A stretch of DNA of 34,660 nucleotides from Clostridia bacterium (GCA_017628755.1 JAGBYM010000068.1:1-34660); one strand, 5' to 3'. Counted from the first letter of the stretch, positions 8,268 through 18,016 are shown. Program-made: numbers and translations. The notes: generated by a model from the sequence alone, not told the origin.

Positions 8268-9269
8268 TTATTCCCTTACGTTCGGATCAATACCCGCGTC
8301 AAGCACGATTCCCGCGATATCAACGACTCTTACATCGATGATAGAGCTTTCACCGCATCTGTCTGCATTTTCTTCGATCATCTTCGCAGTCGCCGCGATC
8401 TTCATGTCCATTTCGGAAGGCGATCCAAAGAGTACCCGGAACTTTCCGTCAACCGATGCGACGATATCGAATTTCTTATCGAAATAAACCTTACCGACTC
8501 TGCCGTCAAGCTCGGATTTTGAAAGGAGTTCAAGGAAATTTCTGATGTAGTTTCCATTCTCCCCTTCCTCGAATACCAGCTTTTCTCCAACCACTGCACG
8601 TTTAGCGAATGGCAGTTCGATATAGAGCAGATTTCCGAAGCTTTCGAGGGCATCGGCTCTCTCGAGAACCTTCATGTCATTCGACAACGCGTAGTATTCT
8701 CCGAACAGCTCCGTGCAAACGACCGCCCGTTCCTCCTCGACTTCAAGCGTGAGAACATTGGGAAGCTTTACCGATATGCTGCACGACTTTACGTAAGGCA
8801 TTCCGGAAAGTAATTTTTCCTCAGCATCATCGGTTGAGAACATCGGTAACCGATCTCCAAGCCCGAGTCCGCTTGCAATCAGTAGCTCGTCCGCGGTATA
8901 GATGCTGTTTCCTTCAATCATAACTTCGCTTATCACAAGCTGTGACATAGCAAATCGAGCCAAAGGATAAAGCAGCAGGAGCACCAGCGCAATCACAAGG
9001 CAGGCGATCAGTATCTTTGCCTTCTGCCGTCTTTCGGAATCGTTTGCTTCCTCTTCTTGTTTGTACTTTCGCGTTGAAGGAAACATTATAGCGATCTCGT
9101 CGCCCGGCTTGAAATTTTCAAGCCAGACTCGGCGGCGGCCCTGCGTCATCGCGTATCTTCTGACGTAGGTCTTCTCTTCCTTTTTGACAAAGGTTGAAAC
9201 GCCCGAAGGTTTTTCGCGCTCGACCGTAGCTTTTGCGATCTCGGCTTTATTAACTTTTTCCAAGTTCAT
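8268..9269 (-). CDS. ftsQ: Cell division protein FtsQ/DivIB (POTRA domain)
   Basis: Bitopic divisome protein that forms the FtsQ-FtsL-FtsB (DivIB-FtsL-DivIC) complex and controls septal peptidoglycan synthesis. The 333-residue product has a long charged cytoplasmic N-terminus (1-84), one transmembrane helix (about 85-107), then a POTRA domain (about 112-180; ISEVMIEGNSIYTADELLIASGL and LPNVLTLEVEEERAVV) and a beta domain. The N-terminal cytoplasmic part is longer than usual and resembles DivIB proteins of Gram-positives. It starts 33 bases after murG with an AAGAAGGTG ribosome binding site. The assignment rests on the POTRA motif, topology and position between murG and ftsZ. Confidence 0.88.
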   Translation of the reverse strand: MNLEKVNKAEIAKATVEREKPSGVSTFVKKEEKTYVRRYAMTQGRRRVWLENFKPGDEIAIMFPSTRKYKQEEEANDSERRQKAKILIACLVIALVLLLLYPLARFAMSQLVISEVMIEGNSIYTADELLIASGLGLGDRLPMFSTDDAEEKLLSGMPYVKSCSISVKLPNVLTLEVEEERAVVCTELFGEYYALSNDMKVLERADALESFGNLLYIELPFAKRAVVGEKLVFEEGENGNYIRNFLELLSKSELDGRVGKVYFDKKFDIVASVDGKFRVLFGSPSEMDMKIAATAKMIEENADRCGESSIIDVRVVDIAGIVLDAGIDPNVRE

Positions 9270-9302
9270 CGGGCGCTCACCTTCTTTTTTACTTCTAACG
9301 AA

Positions 9303-10418
9303 TTATTTTTTATTATCTGCGAGTCTTACGAGCTCGTCAAATATCAGTTTATTTGAATCGAGAGGAGCGAAGCCCATAATGGCTTTCTCCATCTTCTTAC
9401 GTCTGTCTGCGTCTTCAAGCAGTGACGCAACCTCCGCGCAAATTCTTCCGTCCTTGAGCTCGGGCTCGCGGATCATACAGGCGCCGCCGATATCGGCAAG
9501 TGCCTTTGCGTTTTTCGTCTGCTGATCGTCTGTGACGTTCGGGGATGGGATAAGTATTGCCGCCTTACCCTGACGGGCAAGCTCTGATATCGTTATCGCA
9601 CCCGCACGGCTGATAATGATATCTGCAGCCGCCATTCGGTATGGCATGTCGTAAATGTACTGTAAAAGCTCGATATTTTCATATTTACCAAGCTCAGCTT
9701 CATTGAATCTTGCAAGAACAGATTCGTAATGGTCGCCGCCTGTTGCATGCGTGTAGCGAACATTCTTGCGAGTGCTTACGTAATCACGCATCAGCTCGAG
9801 CGCCATATCATTCATCGCCGCCGCACCGAGACTTCCGCCGAAGGATACGATGTATTTCTCGTCTTCCTTGATGCCAAGCTTTGCTCTCGCCTCTGCTCGG
9901 CTGATATTGCCGAACTGACCGAGCATCGGACATCCGACCTGCATGACCTTTCCGCTCTTACCGAGCATCTCCGCACTGACGGCAAAGTTTGTGAAGATTC
10001 TGTCCACGTAAGGAACAAGTTTTCTTACCGCAAGTCCTGGAACTGCGTTTGATTCGTGAACCGCCGTCGGAATATTCATTCTCGACGCCGCAACGAGGAT
10101 TGGCCAGCTTACGTATCCGCCCGTACCGACTACGATATCAGGTCTGAATTCTTTTATTACCTTCTTTGCCTTAATCGGAGAAACCGCCGCAAGCCAGAGA
10201 GAACGGATATTGTAAAGTGAAAGAGAACGTCTGATACCGCGTACGTCAACGTGATAAAGCTTATATCCCGCCTTGGGAACAAGAGTATTTTCAAGTCCGC
10301 GAACCGTTCCGACAAACGCGATTTCCGCATCGGGAATATTCTCTTTTATAGTATTAGCTATGGCGAGCGCGGGATTTACGTGGCCTCCCGTACCTCCGCC
10401 GGTTACAAGAACCCGCAT
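9303..10418 (-). CDS. murG: UDP-GlcNAc:undecaprenyl-PP-MurNAc-pentapeptide N-acetylglucosaminyltransferase MurG
   Basis: Membrane-associated GT28 glycosyltransferase that adds GlcNAc to lipid I to make lipid II. The protein begins with VLVTGGGTGGHVNPALAIA, the first glycine-rich loop of the family. A second Gly loop (SFGGSLGAAAMN) and the UDP-GlcNAc site (IISRAGAITISELARQGKAAILIPSP) follow in the expected order. At 371 residues the length is normal. AAAGGAG lies 7 bases before the ATG. It is 18 bases downstream of ftsW, matching the usual ftsW-murG order. Confidence 0.97.
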   Translation of the reverse strand: MRVLVTGGGTGGHVNPALAIANTIKENIPDAEIAFVGTVRGLENTLVPKAGYKLYHVDVRGIRRSLSLYNIRSLWLAAVSPIKAKKVIKEFRPDIVVGTGGYVSWPILVAASRMNIPTAVHESNAVPGLAVRKLVPYVDRIFTNFAVSAEMLGKSGKVMQVGCPMLGQFGNISRAEARAKLGIKEDEKYIVSFGGSLGAAAMNDMALELMRDYVSTRKNVRYTHATGGDHYESVLARFNEAELGKYENIELLQYIYDMPYRMAAADIIISRAGAITISELARQGKAAILIPSPNVTDDQQTKNAKALADIGGACMIREPELKDGRICAEVASLLEDADRRKKMEKAIMGFAPLDSNKLIFDELVRLADNKK

Positions 10419-10436
10419 TGATGGGCTCCTTTCATA

Positions 10437-11696
10437 TTACTTTTTCTGTGTGCAGAACCTTGAAAGACCGAGAACTATTCCCATATCTATCATCTGCGAG
10501 ATAGTTGCGCTTCCTCCGCTCGAGAAGAACGGAAGCGATATTCCCGTATTCGGGAGAACTCCGCTTACGACTCCGACGTTCAGAATAACGTGGATCGCAA
10601 GCTTGAAGGTAAGACCGTAGATTACAAGCGAAATGAATTTATCGGGTGCGTGGCTTCCGAGGATTATACCTCTGACGACCAGCGCGAAGAAAAGCAGAAG
10701 TATTGCGGCAGCTCCGAAGAATCCGAGCTCTTCGCAAATAATGGTGAAGACGAAGTCGTTCTGCGGCTGTGAAACGTAGCCGTATTTAAGACTCGATTCA
10801 CCGAGCCCGACTCCGAAAAGTCCGCCGGTTCCGATAGCGTAAAGGCCCTGAGTTGACTGCCAGTTGTTTGTCAGCGAATCGCCGCCCTTGTCAAAAAAGC
10901 TTTCTACTCTCTGGCGAGCATAATCGGTGTTAAGAATCATTGCTCCGATTCCGATTCCGATTGGGATTATCGATAAGAACCACCCAAGCGATGTTCCGCC
11001 AAGAAAGAGCATTACGAATCCAATCGCGGCGATGATTATCGTTCCGGAAAAGTGATCCTCAAGCATGACAAGCACGCAGACCAAGAGGAAAATCAGCGAC
11101 GGAACAAGAAATCCGTGTAGGAATGAATATTTGTTAAGTCCTTTGGAATTGACCGCCTTATCAAATCTTGTCAGATAAAGCGACATCAGGAGGATGATAC
11201 CCGTTTTTGCAAGTTCGGAGGGCTGGAGAGTAAAGAATCCGAAATTCAGCCATCTCTGCGCGCCGCCTCCGGTTACACCGACAAAGAGAACCGCGATGAG
11301 CAGGAGGATCGAAGCACCGTAAAAGCCGACGGAAATGATTCTCATAAATCTCGGCTGAGATGCAAAGTAGAAGAAAGCCGAAATTACAAAGCCCGCAACA
11401 AGGTGTTTTAAGTGGTTGAGAACGAAGTAGAATCCCGAGCCGTATGCTTCGGATGCGTAAGCCGAGCCCGCACTGAATGAAAGAACTGCTCCGAGTGCCA
11501 GAAGAAGCACGTAGAGAACTGTGAAGAAGGTATCGGGGCGATTCTGAATGATCAGCAGAGCACTTTCCTGCTCTTCGCGTACCGCTTTGTCCTTGTATTC
11601 ACTCAGCAGAAGCGTATCCTTGTGTTTTGCACGCTTGCGCTTAATTCCGTCACCGCTGACCGACGGCGAGTTTTTTCTTTTGTCAAACCACGCCAT
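10437..11696 (-). CDS. ftsW: SEDS peptidoglycan polymerase FtsW
   Basis: SEDS-family glycosyltransferase that polymerises lipid II at the septum with a class B PBP partner, here probably the PASTA protein encoded upstream. The 419-residue product has a charged cytoplasmic N-terminus (about 1-55) and then roughly ten hydrophobic segments. Family landmarks are GGAQRWLNFGFFTLQPSELAK in the middle, the PQNDFVFTIICEELGF stretch, and the C-terminal NTGISLPFFSSGGSATI block. Its position between mraY and murG favours FtsW over RodA. The usual intervening murD is missing. A GGGAGG ribosome binding site precedes the ATG. Confidence 0.93.
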   Translation of the reverse strand: MAWFDKRKNSPSVSGDGIKRKRAKHKDTLLLSEYKDKAVREEQESALLIIQNRPDTFFTVLYVLLLALGAVLSFSAGSAYASEAYGSGFYFVLNHLKHLVAGFVISAFFYFASQPRFMRIISVGFYGASILLLIAVLFVGVTGGGAQRWLNFGFFTLQPSELAKTGIILLMSLYLTRFDKAVNSKGLNKYSFLHGFLVPSLIFLLVCVLVMLEDHFSGTIIIAAIGFVMLFLGGTSLGWFLSIIPIGIGIGAMILNTDYARQRVESFFDKGGDSLTNNWQSTQGLYAIGTGGLFGVGLGESSLKYGYVSQPQNDFVFTIICEELGFFGAAAILLLFFALVVRGIILGSHAPDKFISLVIYGLTFKLAIHVILNVGVVSGVLPNTGISLPFFSSGGSATISQMIDMGIVLGLSRFCTQKK

Positions 11697-11724
11697 GCGG
11701 CAGCCTCCCGAAATTTATTGCAGA

Positions 11725-12720
11725 TTACAGTCCGAAATATGCCAGAACGCAAGCGAGAACCGTAATGAGTGTGAATACTCCCACGATCTTGACCTCGCTC
11801 CAGCCGCATTTCTCGAAATGGTGATGAATCGGTGCCATTTTGAAGATGCGCTTTCCGTGTGTAATCTTGAAGTAACCGACCTGAAGAATGACGGATGCCA
11901 CCTCGGTCAGATATATGATTCCCGCGATGAGGATTATCAGAGGCTCGTTGATAAGGAACGCCATTCCCACGACGGCACCGCCGAGGTAAAGAGAGCCGGT
12001 ATCACCCATGAATATCTTTGCGGGGTAGAAATTGTACATAAGGAATCCCACGGTACCGCCGATAACGGTTGCTGGGAAGATTGCAAGCTCGGGACGAAGC
12101 ATAATAAATGCAACGACCGCGAAGAATGCACCGACAACGGCAGATACGCTCGAACAAAGTCCGTCGATACCGTCAGTCAGATTAACCGAATTGACCATTC
12201 CCGAAATAAAGAGGATGGCAAGGAAGTAATAGAAGATGCCAAGCTCGATGCTGATATCGAAATAAGGAATCTCGAGAGAAGTGTCCAAGAATTCGAATCT
12301 GCTCATCGCCCAGAGGTAAGCTGCTGAAACGATCAGCTGAAGCGCCAGCTTCTGCCATGCGCGGAAGCCCTGATTCTGTTTCTTGATAAGCTTTGTGTAA
12401 TCGTCGAAGAAACCGATAAGACCGTTGAGCAACGCAAGCGCAAGTGTCAGCCAAACGCCGATAAGCTCTGCCGCTCTGCCGTAATAAGCATAAACGCCGG
12501 TAATAACCGCGATTCCAAGGATGGTCGCAATTATGAATCCGAGGCCGCCCATAATGGGAGTTCCCTCTTTTCCCTTATGCCAACGAGGTCCGATTTCGTA
12601 TATCTTCTGACCGATCTTCTTGCTCTTGAGCACGGGGATCAGTTTTTTGAGTATAAGCCACGTTACAAGAAACACTCCTATTGTCAGGGAGAAGAATTCT
12701 ATCAGCATACGTTCCTTCAT
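11725..12720 (-). CDS. mraY: Phospho-MurNAc-pentapeptide translocase MraY
   Basis: Integral membrane enzyme that transfers phospho-MurNAc-pentapeptide from UDP to undecaprenyl phosphate, producing lipid I. The 331-residue protein has about ten transmembrane helices and the conserved PxMGG segment (TPIMGGLGF). The aspartates FFDDYTKL and NLTDGIDGL, MGDTGSLYLGG, and the C-terminal HHHFE motif (MAPIHHHFEKCGW) are all present. An AAGGAAG ribosome binding site precedes the ATG. It starts 14 bases after murF. The next gene downstream is ftsW instead of murD. Confidence 0.97.
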   Translation of the reverse strand: MKERMLIEFFSLTIGVFLVTWLILKKLIPVLKSKKIGQKIYEIGPRWHKGKEGTPIMGGLGFIIATILGIAVITGVYAYYGRAAELIGVWLTLALALLNGLIGFFDDYTKLIKKQNQGFRAWQKLALQLIVSAAYLWAMSRFEFLDTSLEIPYFDISIELGIFYYFLAILFISGMVNSVNLTDGIDGLCSSVSAVVGAFFAVVAFIMLRPELAIFPATVIGGTVGFLMYNFYPAKIFMGDTGSLYLGGAVVGMAFLINEPLIILIAGIIYLTEVASVILQVGYFKITHGKRIFKMAPIHHHFEKCGWSEVKIVGVFTLITVLACVLAYFGL

Positions 12721-12734
12721 GGCAGTCTTCCTTT

Positions 12735-14141
12735 TTAATACATTTTCTTAAGTTCTTCGGCAACACGCTCAGCTGCGATAAGTCTGCTCGCCTTGAGTAT
12801 AAGTGTGTCGCCCGGTCTCATGATTTCAAACAGTGCTTTTGCGGGAGCGATGGCATTGCTTCTGTCGGGGAAACGCATTACGTTCTCCTCACCTTTGAGA
12901 GAAGCAAATCCGTCCGCAATCTTCTCCGCTCTTTCACCGAAGCTTACAACCATATCCGCACCGGCTTCGGCAAACGCAACGCCTGCCGCGTAATGAAGCT
13001 CAGGGGACTGATTGCCAAGCTCAAGCATATCGCCGAGCAGAGCGATCTTCTTTCCGTTTCTGTGAGAAGCAACGGTTGAAAGCACAGCCGCCGCGGCTCT
13101 CATTGATTCGGGGCTCGCATTGTAGCAGTCAGTAATGATTTTGATACCGCCGACGTCCGTCATCTGCTGACGGAAGCCTACAGATCTGAACGCCGCAAGA
13201 CCGCGTCTGATGCGTTCGCTGTCGATGCCGAGCATCATACCCACAGCAACGCCCGCGAGCGCCGCCGCTACGTTATGCTTTCCTACAGCGGGGATCTCAA
13301 GATCGTATATCATCTTGCCTCTGCAGGAAGCATCGAATGTCATACCCGATTCATCAGAGTTTATATTGTAAGCGAGATAATCAGAGGTTTTGTCGTCAAC
13401 CGAGAAATAGTGAACTCGGCTGTCCTTTTTCCACTCGTTCTCAAGCAGAGGCTCGTTTCCGCAAAGAAGAAGCTGACCGTCCGCCGCAAGCGAGCTCTTG
13501 ATCTCAAGCTTCGCCGCCGCAATATTCTCGCGCGATCCGAGAAGTTCCATATGAGCTGTTCCGATGGTGGTTATAACACCGATCTCGGGCTCTGCGATAT
13601 CAGAAAGAAGCTTGATCTCGCCGGGACCCGTCATGCCCATTTCAAGAACTGCGAAATCCGCATCATCGGGAAGAGTGAGAAGCGACATCGGAAGTCCGAT
13701 TGTGCTGTTGAAGTTTCCTTCTGTTTTCCAGACCTTGCCAGCGGTAGCAAGTACCGAGGCGATGAATTCCTTCGTTGTGGTCTTACCGACGCTTCCCGTA
13801 ACACCGATTCTTCTTGCACGGCAATTCATCGAGTAATTGTGTCCGAGTCTGCCGAGAGCCTTTACAGTATCCTCAACGAGGATGATTGGGAAATCGCCAG
13901 CCTCCTCGGGAATACGGCTGCAGAGTGCGCAAACGGCACCCGACGCGATCACGGACTTAATAAAGTTGTGACCGTCAACGCGCTCGCCGACAATAGCGAT
14001 GAACATTGTGCCCTCGCCAGCCTCGCGTGAATCGGTGCAGACAGAATCGACTTTAATTTTACCGTCTCCGAAAATCTTGCCGCCGCAAAGCGACGCGATT
14101 TCTTCTACAGTAGGTATATTATTAGCAAATCTAACCTTCAT
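12735..14141 (-). CDS. murF: UDP-MurNAc-tripeptide:D-Ala-D-Ala ligase MurF
   Basis: ATP-dependent cytoplasmic ligase that adds D-Ala-D-Ala to UDP-MurNAc-tripeptide and completes the pentapeptide precursor. Domain 1 (1-105) binds UDP. The ATP loop is GVTGSVGKTTT (113-123), followed by the central-domain GNFNSTIGLP segment. The C-terminal domain shows IITDCYNASPESM and IALLGDMLELG, both typical of MurF. At 468 residues the length is normal. The start overlaps the murE end by 11 bases, and its ribosome binding site (AAAGGAAAT) lies inside the murE coding sequence, which suggests translational coupling. Confidence 0.96.
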   Translation of the reverse strand: MKVRFANNIPTVEEIASLCGGKIFGDGKIKVDSVCTDSREAGEGTMFIAIVGERVDGHNFIKSVIASGAVCALCSRIPEEAGDFPIILVEDTVKALGRLGHNYSMNCRARRIGVTGSVGKTTTKEFIASVLATAGKVWKTEGNFNSTIGLPMSLLTLPDDADFAVLEMGMTGPGEIKLLSDIAEPEIGVITTIGTAHMELLGSRENIAAAKLEIKSSLAADGQLLLCGNEPLLENEWKKDSRVHYFSVDDKTSDYLAYNINSDESGMTFDASCRGKMIYDLEIPAVGKHNVAAALAGVAVGMMLGIDSERIRRGLAAFRSVGFRQQMTDVGGIKIITDCYNASPESMRAAAAVLSTVASHRNGKKIALLGDMLELGNQSPELHYAAGVAFAEAGADMVVSFGERAEKIADGFASLKGEENVMRFPDRSNAIAPAKALFEIMRPGDTLILKASRLIAAERVAEELKKMY

Positions 14142-15681
14142 TTTCGTTAATTTCCTTTGATCTTTGCATTTCGCCGCGGTTCAGAACGTCATTTACGCTG
14201 TCACCGACTATCTTCGACTCGTCAAAGTCGCGTCTTCCGCCAATGCCAAGCTCGTATTTCTCGTGTCCCTTACCACAGAGCAGGACGACGTCTCCGTCAC
14301 CCGCATTTTCAACTGCGAATCTTATTGCATCTGCACGCGAAGGAATGACCGCGTGCGCCTTAGTTCTGTCAAATCCGACGAGGATCTCACCGATGATATC
14401 CTCGGGAAGCTCGCTGCGGCTGTTATCCGAAGTAATTACGCTCAGGTCAGCGTATTCAGCCGCTATCCGTCCCATTTCGGGGCGTTTGCTTCGATCTCTG
14501 TCGCCTCCGCATCCGAAGACGAGCAGAAGTTTGGAAGCTTTTGGAGTAAAATTTCTTGCTGTCGTTAATATGTTTTCGAGAGCATCGGGCGTATGCGCGT
14601 AATCAACGTAGACCGACGCCGTATATCCCGATGGAGTTTTGATCTTTTTGAGTCTGCCGGGAGCTCCTCCGAATGATGCAAGTACTTCTGCGATGCATCT
14701 TCCTCCGATTCCCTCGCAAAACGCCATTGAAGCGGCGGCGAGGCAATTATCAGCGTTAAAGCGCCCCGGAAGAGGCGAGCGGATCTCACGCATTATATTT
14801 TTGGCACTCAATATAAAGCTTATGCCGTTTGCGCCGCTGAGTTTCAGCTTCTCCGCTCTGTAATCAGCTTCTCTTTTGCCATCGACGGAGTAGAAAAGCA
14901 ATTCTGCGCGGCTACCCATCGCGCGCGCGTACGCGCGGTAACGAGAGGCGTATTTATCGTCAAGATTTATCAGCGCAAGCTTCGTTTTTTCAAGCAACGA
15001 AGCCTTTGCAAGAAAGTAATTTTCAAAATTACCGTGGAAGTCGAGGTGGTCAGCAGTAAGATTCGTGAATATCGCCGCCTCGAACTTAAGAGGAGCAAGT
15101 CTTCCGAGTGCCAACGCATGCGAAGTCGCTTCAATGAAAACGTATTCTGCACCGTCCTTTTTCATTTCTGAAAGCTGACGATAGAGCACGTCGGGCTCGG
15201 GAGTTGTCATTCCCGATCTTTCCGCGGGAACTTCAAGCAACCTCTGCGGTGTTCTGCAATACACGGTACCGATAATACCGCATCTGCAAAACGCCGATGA
15301 AAAGATCGCGTCAAGCATAAAGCAGGTCGTTGTCTTTCCGTTTGTTCCCGTCACGGCGATAAGCTTCATATCACGTGTCGGGTGATCGTACCACGCATCC
15401 CACAGCCGCGCAAGCGCGGACGAGGTATCGTGTGTATATATGACGGTGACTCGGCTCGGCAGGTCCTTTAAACCATCCTCGGCAAGGATCGCAACGGCGC
15501 CTTTCAGCACCGCATCTCCGGCAAAGGAATGTCCGTCGTAGTTGCGGCCTCGAATGCACACGAACAGAGAATTATTCTCCGCCGAGCGCGAGTCTGATGA
15601 TATAGAAGAAATTTCGATATTTTCGTCGCCCTCCGCGCGGTAAAACAGACCCGCGGAGCGCAAAAGCTCGTAAAGCAGCAT
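14131..15681 (-). CDS. murE: UDP-MurNAc-dipeptide ligase MurE (probably meso-diaminopimelate-adding)
   Basis: Adds the third amino acid to UDP-MurNAc-L-Ala-D-Glu. The P-loop is VTGTNGKTTT (about 110-119), followed by the MurE pattern TTPEPDVLYRQLSEM and the UDP-site segment TNLTADHLDFHGNFENYFLAK. The third-residue specificity motif, usually DNPR in meso-DAP enzymes, is DNSR here (residues 419-422, bases 14416-14427). The arginine that contacts DAP is kept and the proline is lost. The ATG at 15681 was chosen because GGAGGG lies 5 bases before it; an in-frame GTG two codons earlier falls in that ribosome binding site. The gene overlaps murF. DAP specificity is probable, not certain. Confidence 0.94.
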   Translation of the reverse strand: MLLYELLRSAGLFYRAEGDENIEISSISSDSRSAENNSLFVCIRGRNYDGHSFAGDAVLKGAVAILAEDGLKDLPSRVTVIYTHDTSSALARLWDAWYDHPTRDMKLIAVTGTNGKTTTCFMLDAIFSSAFCRCGIIGTVYCRTPQRLLEVPAERSGMTTPEPDVLYRQLSEMKKDGAEYVFIEATSHALALGRLAPLKFEAAIFTNLTADHLDFHGNFENYFLAKASLLEKTKLALINLDDKYASRYRAYARAMGSRAELLFYSVDGKREADYRAEKLKLSGANGISFILSAKNIMREIRSPLPGRFNADNCLAAASMAFCEGIGGRCIAEVLASFGGAPGRLKKIKTPSGYTASVYVDYAHTPDALENILTTARNFTPKASKLLLVFGCGGDRDRSKRPEMGRIAAEYADLSVITSDNSRSELPEDIIGEILVGFDRTKAHAVIPSRADAIRFAVENAGDGDVVLLCGKGHEKYELGIGGRRDFDESKIVGDSVNDVLNRGEMQRSKEINENEG

Positions 15682-15748
15682 ATACACCCTCCGATGAAGT
15701 ATATTCTTTTTTCATCCTTGAGTTTGCAATGCCTTTTATTTTGTTGTT

Positions 15749-18016
15749 TTAATCGCTGACGTCCGCGTGTCTGAAGGTAACCGACACAACGTCTCCGCGA
15801 GTCGCTTCGCTTCCGGCCTCGGGGAACTGCGCCACAACCACAGCACCGCTTCCGGCGTCATAGTTGGTTGCACCCTCGATGCTGATGTTGAAGCCCGCGT
15901 TTATGAGAACTCGGTTTGCCGCCGATGCGCTCATTCCGATGACGTTGGGAACCGTAAGCTCCTTTGTGGGAGCAGCGTCGCCGACGTAAAGGATAACCTT
16001 TCCGTTCTGCTTGGAAAGCTTGCTTCCGGCTTCGGGAACCTGAGCCGTGACCTTTTCACCGTTACCGATGATCTCAACGTCGAGCCCCTTCTTTTCGATC
16101 TGCTCGCGTGCGCTGAATGACATCATTCCCGCATAATTGCCTATCTCAACCTCAAGCTTTGCCGATTCCGCGGTAGTATATTCGGCTTCAATACCGAGTG
16201 CGGGGAGCATCTGCTCAAGGCAGTTTGCGATATAGGGAGCAGCAACGTAGCTTCCGTACACGTTCGAGCAGGTAGGCTCGTCAACGATTATTATAATTGC
16301 GATCTCGGGATCCTCAGCGGGGGCAAACGCCACGCAGGATCCGATTCTTAGTGTTTCGTCATCACCGATCTTCTCCGAGGTACCCGTCTTTGCCGCAACT
16401 CTGTAGCCGGCAACGTAAGCGTTCTTTGAACCGCCGTCACCCGCGACACCGTCCTTGAGGATGGTTGCTACCTGACGGGCAGCAGATTCCGAAACGACCT
16501 GACGGATCGCTTTTACCTCATGTTCCCAGACGGTATTTCCGTCGGAATCGCTCATCGACTCCACAACGTAGGGTTCAATGAGCATTCCGCCGTTTGCGAC
16601 AGCCGAAATAGCTGTCAGATGCTGTATCATACTGATCTTGAAGTTCTGACCGAAGGAGGCAACCGCAAGGTCAACGGGACCAAACGCTTTTTCGTCCCAG
16701 AAACTGCTGTTTCCTTCACCCGGAAGGTCAATTCCGGTCTTTTCAAGATATCCGAAGTTTTTAACGTAGCTGTAAAAAGTGGGTCTGCCGATATTTTCAG
16801 CAAGCTCCATCATATAGGGGTTACAGGATTGCTGAAGTCCGCCCGCAAAGTCGAGAACACCGTGTCCACCCTTTTTGTGGCACTTGATGATGCTTCCGTA
16901 TACGTTTAGCTGACCGCGGCAATTACAGGTAGGCACAAGCTTATTTGCGCCCGTCTCAATCGACATCGCCGTTGTTATGATCTTGAAGGTCGAACCCGGC
17001 ATGTATGTGAAGGTCAGAGCCTTGTTCTGCCACATCTGATTGAGAAGTGAGGCACGGAGCGACGAATAGCCGTCATCCTCGGCGGTAAGTCCGCTCGCCT
17101 CAAGCTGTGCGGCGTATTCGCTGCTGAGCGTCCATGCGTCGTTGCTGTCAAAGTCGGGGTAGGTTGCCATCGCGTAGACCGCGCCGGTCTTAACGTTCAT
17201 GACCATTCCCGCAACGCCTGCCTGAGCACCCGACTCACGGTAAGTTGCCTCAAGCTGTTCTTCAAGAATTGCCTGAATCTTGATATCAAGCGTGGTATTA
17301 AGATTGTAGCCGTCAACTGCATCGATGATGCTCTGGTATTTGTAGGGCATCTCGTTTCCGTATGCGTCTCTGGCGGTTATAAACTTTCCGGGAGTGCCCG
17401 AAAGCTCTTTGTCGTAATAATACTCAAGTCCGTAAAGACCGTTTCCGTCGCGGCCTGTGAATCCCAGAATATGCGTGGCAAGATCGCCGTACGCATAATA
17501 TCTGACGTTCATCGGTTCAACGTAAACGCAGTTTGAAACCTTGAGATCGGCAATCAAATCAAGAACCAGATCGGCTTGCTCGGGTGTTGCCTCCCTCAGG
17601 ACCGTGGCGTCAAGACTTGTCGTCCTGCCCGTCATCGCAAACACGGTATCATAATCAACTCCGAGAAGCTCGGAAAGTCCGCGGCTGATTTTAACGTCGA
17701 GGTCGAGCCTTTCGGTTTTGCCATCCTCCTTCGCTTTATTCATCTCTTCCCTTATCGTCTTGGGAGCAATGAAGATTCGGTACGCCGTTTTATTTGCGGC
17801 AAGGAGAACTCCGTTCGAATCGTAGATATTTCCACGCTCGGAAAGTATCGTAGATTCTGTTGTCAGCTGATCAAGAACCTTGTTTCTGTAGTATTCGAAA
17901 TCCACCGTCTGCAAGCCGAAAATCTTTAATATCAGACCAAGGAACAGAACAGCCACAATCGAGAGTCCGAAGAAGGCTCTTCTTGTCAATTTTGTGCTTA
18001 TTCTGGTGCTCTGCAT
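15749..18016 (-). CDS. Class B penicillin-binding protein with C-terminal PASTA domains (SpoVD/PBP2B/FtsI type)
   Basis: Septal or sporulation D,D-transpeptidase that cross-links peptidoglycan and is the likely partner of the FtsW encoded downstream. The 755-residue protein has one N-terminal membrane anchor (about 12-32), a PBP dimerisation domain, and a transpeptidase domain with catalytic STFK (342-345), SCN (397-399) and KTG (543-545). Two PASTA domains follow at the C-terminus (about 620-680 and 690-750), which bind muropeptides or beta-lactams in related proteins. Only one class B PBP is present in the cluster, so division and sporulation versions cannot be told apart. The 126-base gap upstream contains a perfect 7-bp hairpin (18095-18112). 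AGGAAA lies 8 bases before the ATG. Confidence 0.93.
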   Translation of the reverse strand: MQSTRISTKLTRRAFFGLSIVAVLFLGLILKIFGLQTVDFEYYRNKVLDQLTTESTILSERGNIYDSNGVLLAANKTAYRIFIAPKTIREEMNKAKEDGKTERLDLDVKISRGLSELLGVDYDTVFAMTGRTTSLDATVLREATPEQADLVLDLIADLKVSNCVYVEPMNVRYYAYGDLATHILGFTGRDGNGLYGLEYYYDKELSGTPGKFITARDAYGNEMPYKYQSIIDAVDGYNLNTTLDIKIQAILEEQLEATYRESGAQAGVAGMVMNVKTGAVYAMATYPDFDSNDAWTLSSEYAAQLEASGLTAEDDGYSSLRASLLNQMWQNKALTFTYMPGSTFKIITTAMSIETGANKLVPTCNCRGQLNVYGSIIKCHKKGGHGVLDFAGGLQQSCNPYMMELAENIGRPTFYSYVKNFGYLEKTGIDLPGEGNSSFWDEKAFGPVDLAVASFGQNFKISMIQHLTAISAVANGGMLIEPYVVESMSDSDGNTVWEHEVKAIRQVVSESAARQVATILKDGVAGDGGSKNAYVAGYRVAAKTGTSEKIGDDETLRIGSCVAFAPAEDPEIAIIIIVDEPTCSNVYGSYVAAPYIANCLEQMLPALGIEAEYTTAESAKLEVEIGNYAGMMSFSAREQIEKKGLDVEIIGNGEKVTAQVPEAGSKLSKQNGKVILYVGDAAPTKELTVPNVIGMSASAANRVLINAGFNISIEGATNYDAGSGAVVVAQFPEAGSEATRGDVVSVTFRHADVSD

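Noticed and set aside
11548..12327. A 259-codon plus-strand open frame across the mraY-ftsW junction
   Set aside because: It is antisense to two clear membrane-protein genes, with no motif or start signal.
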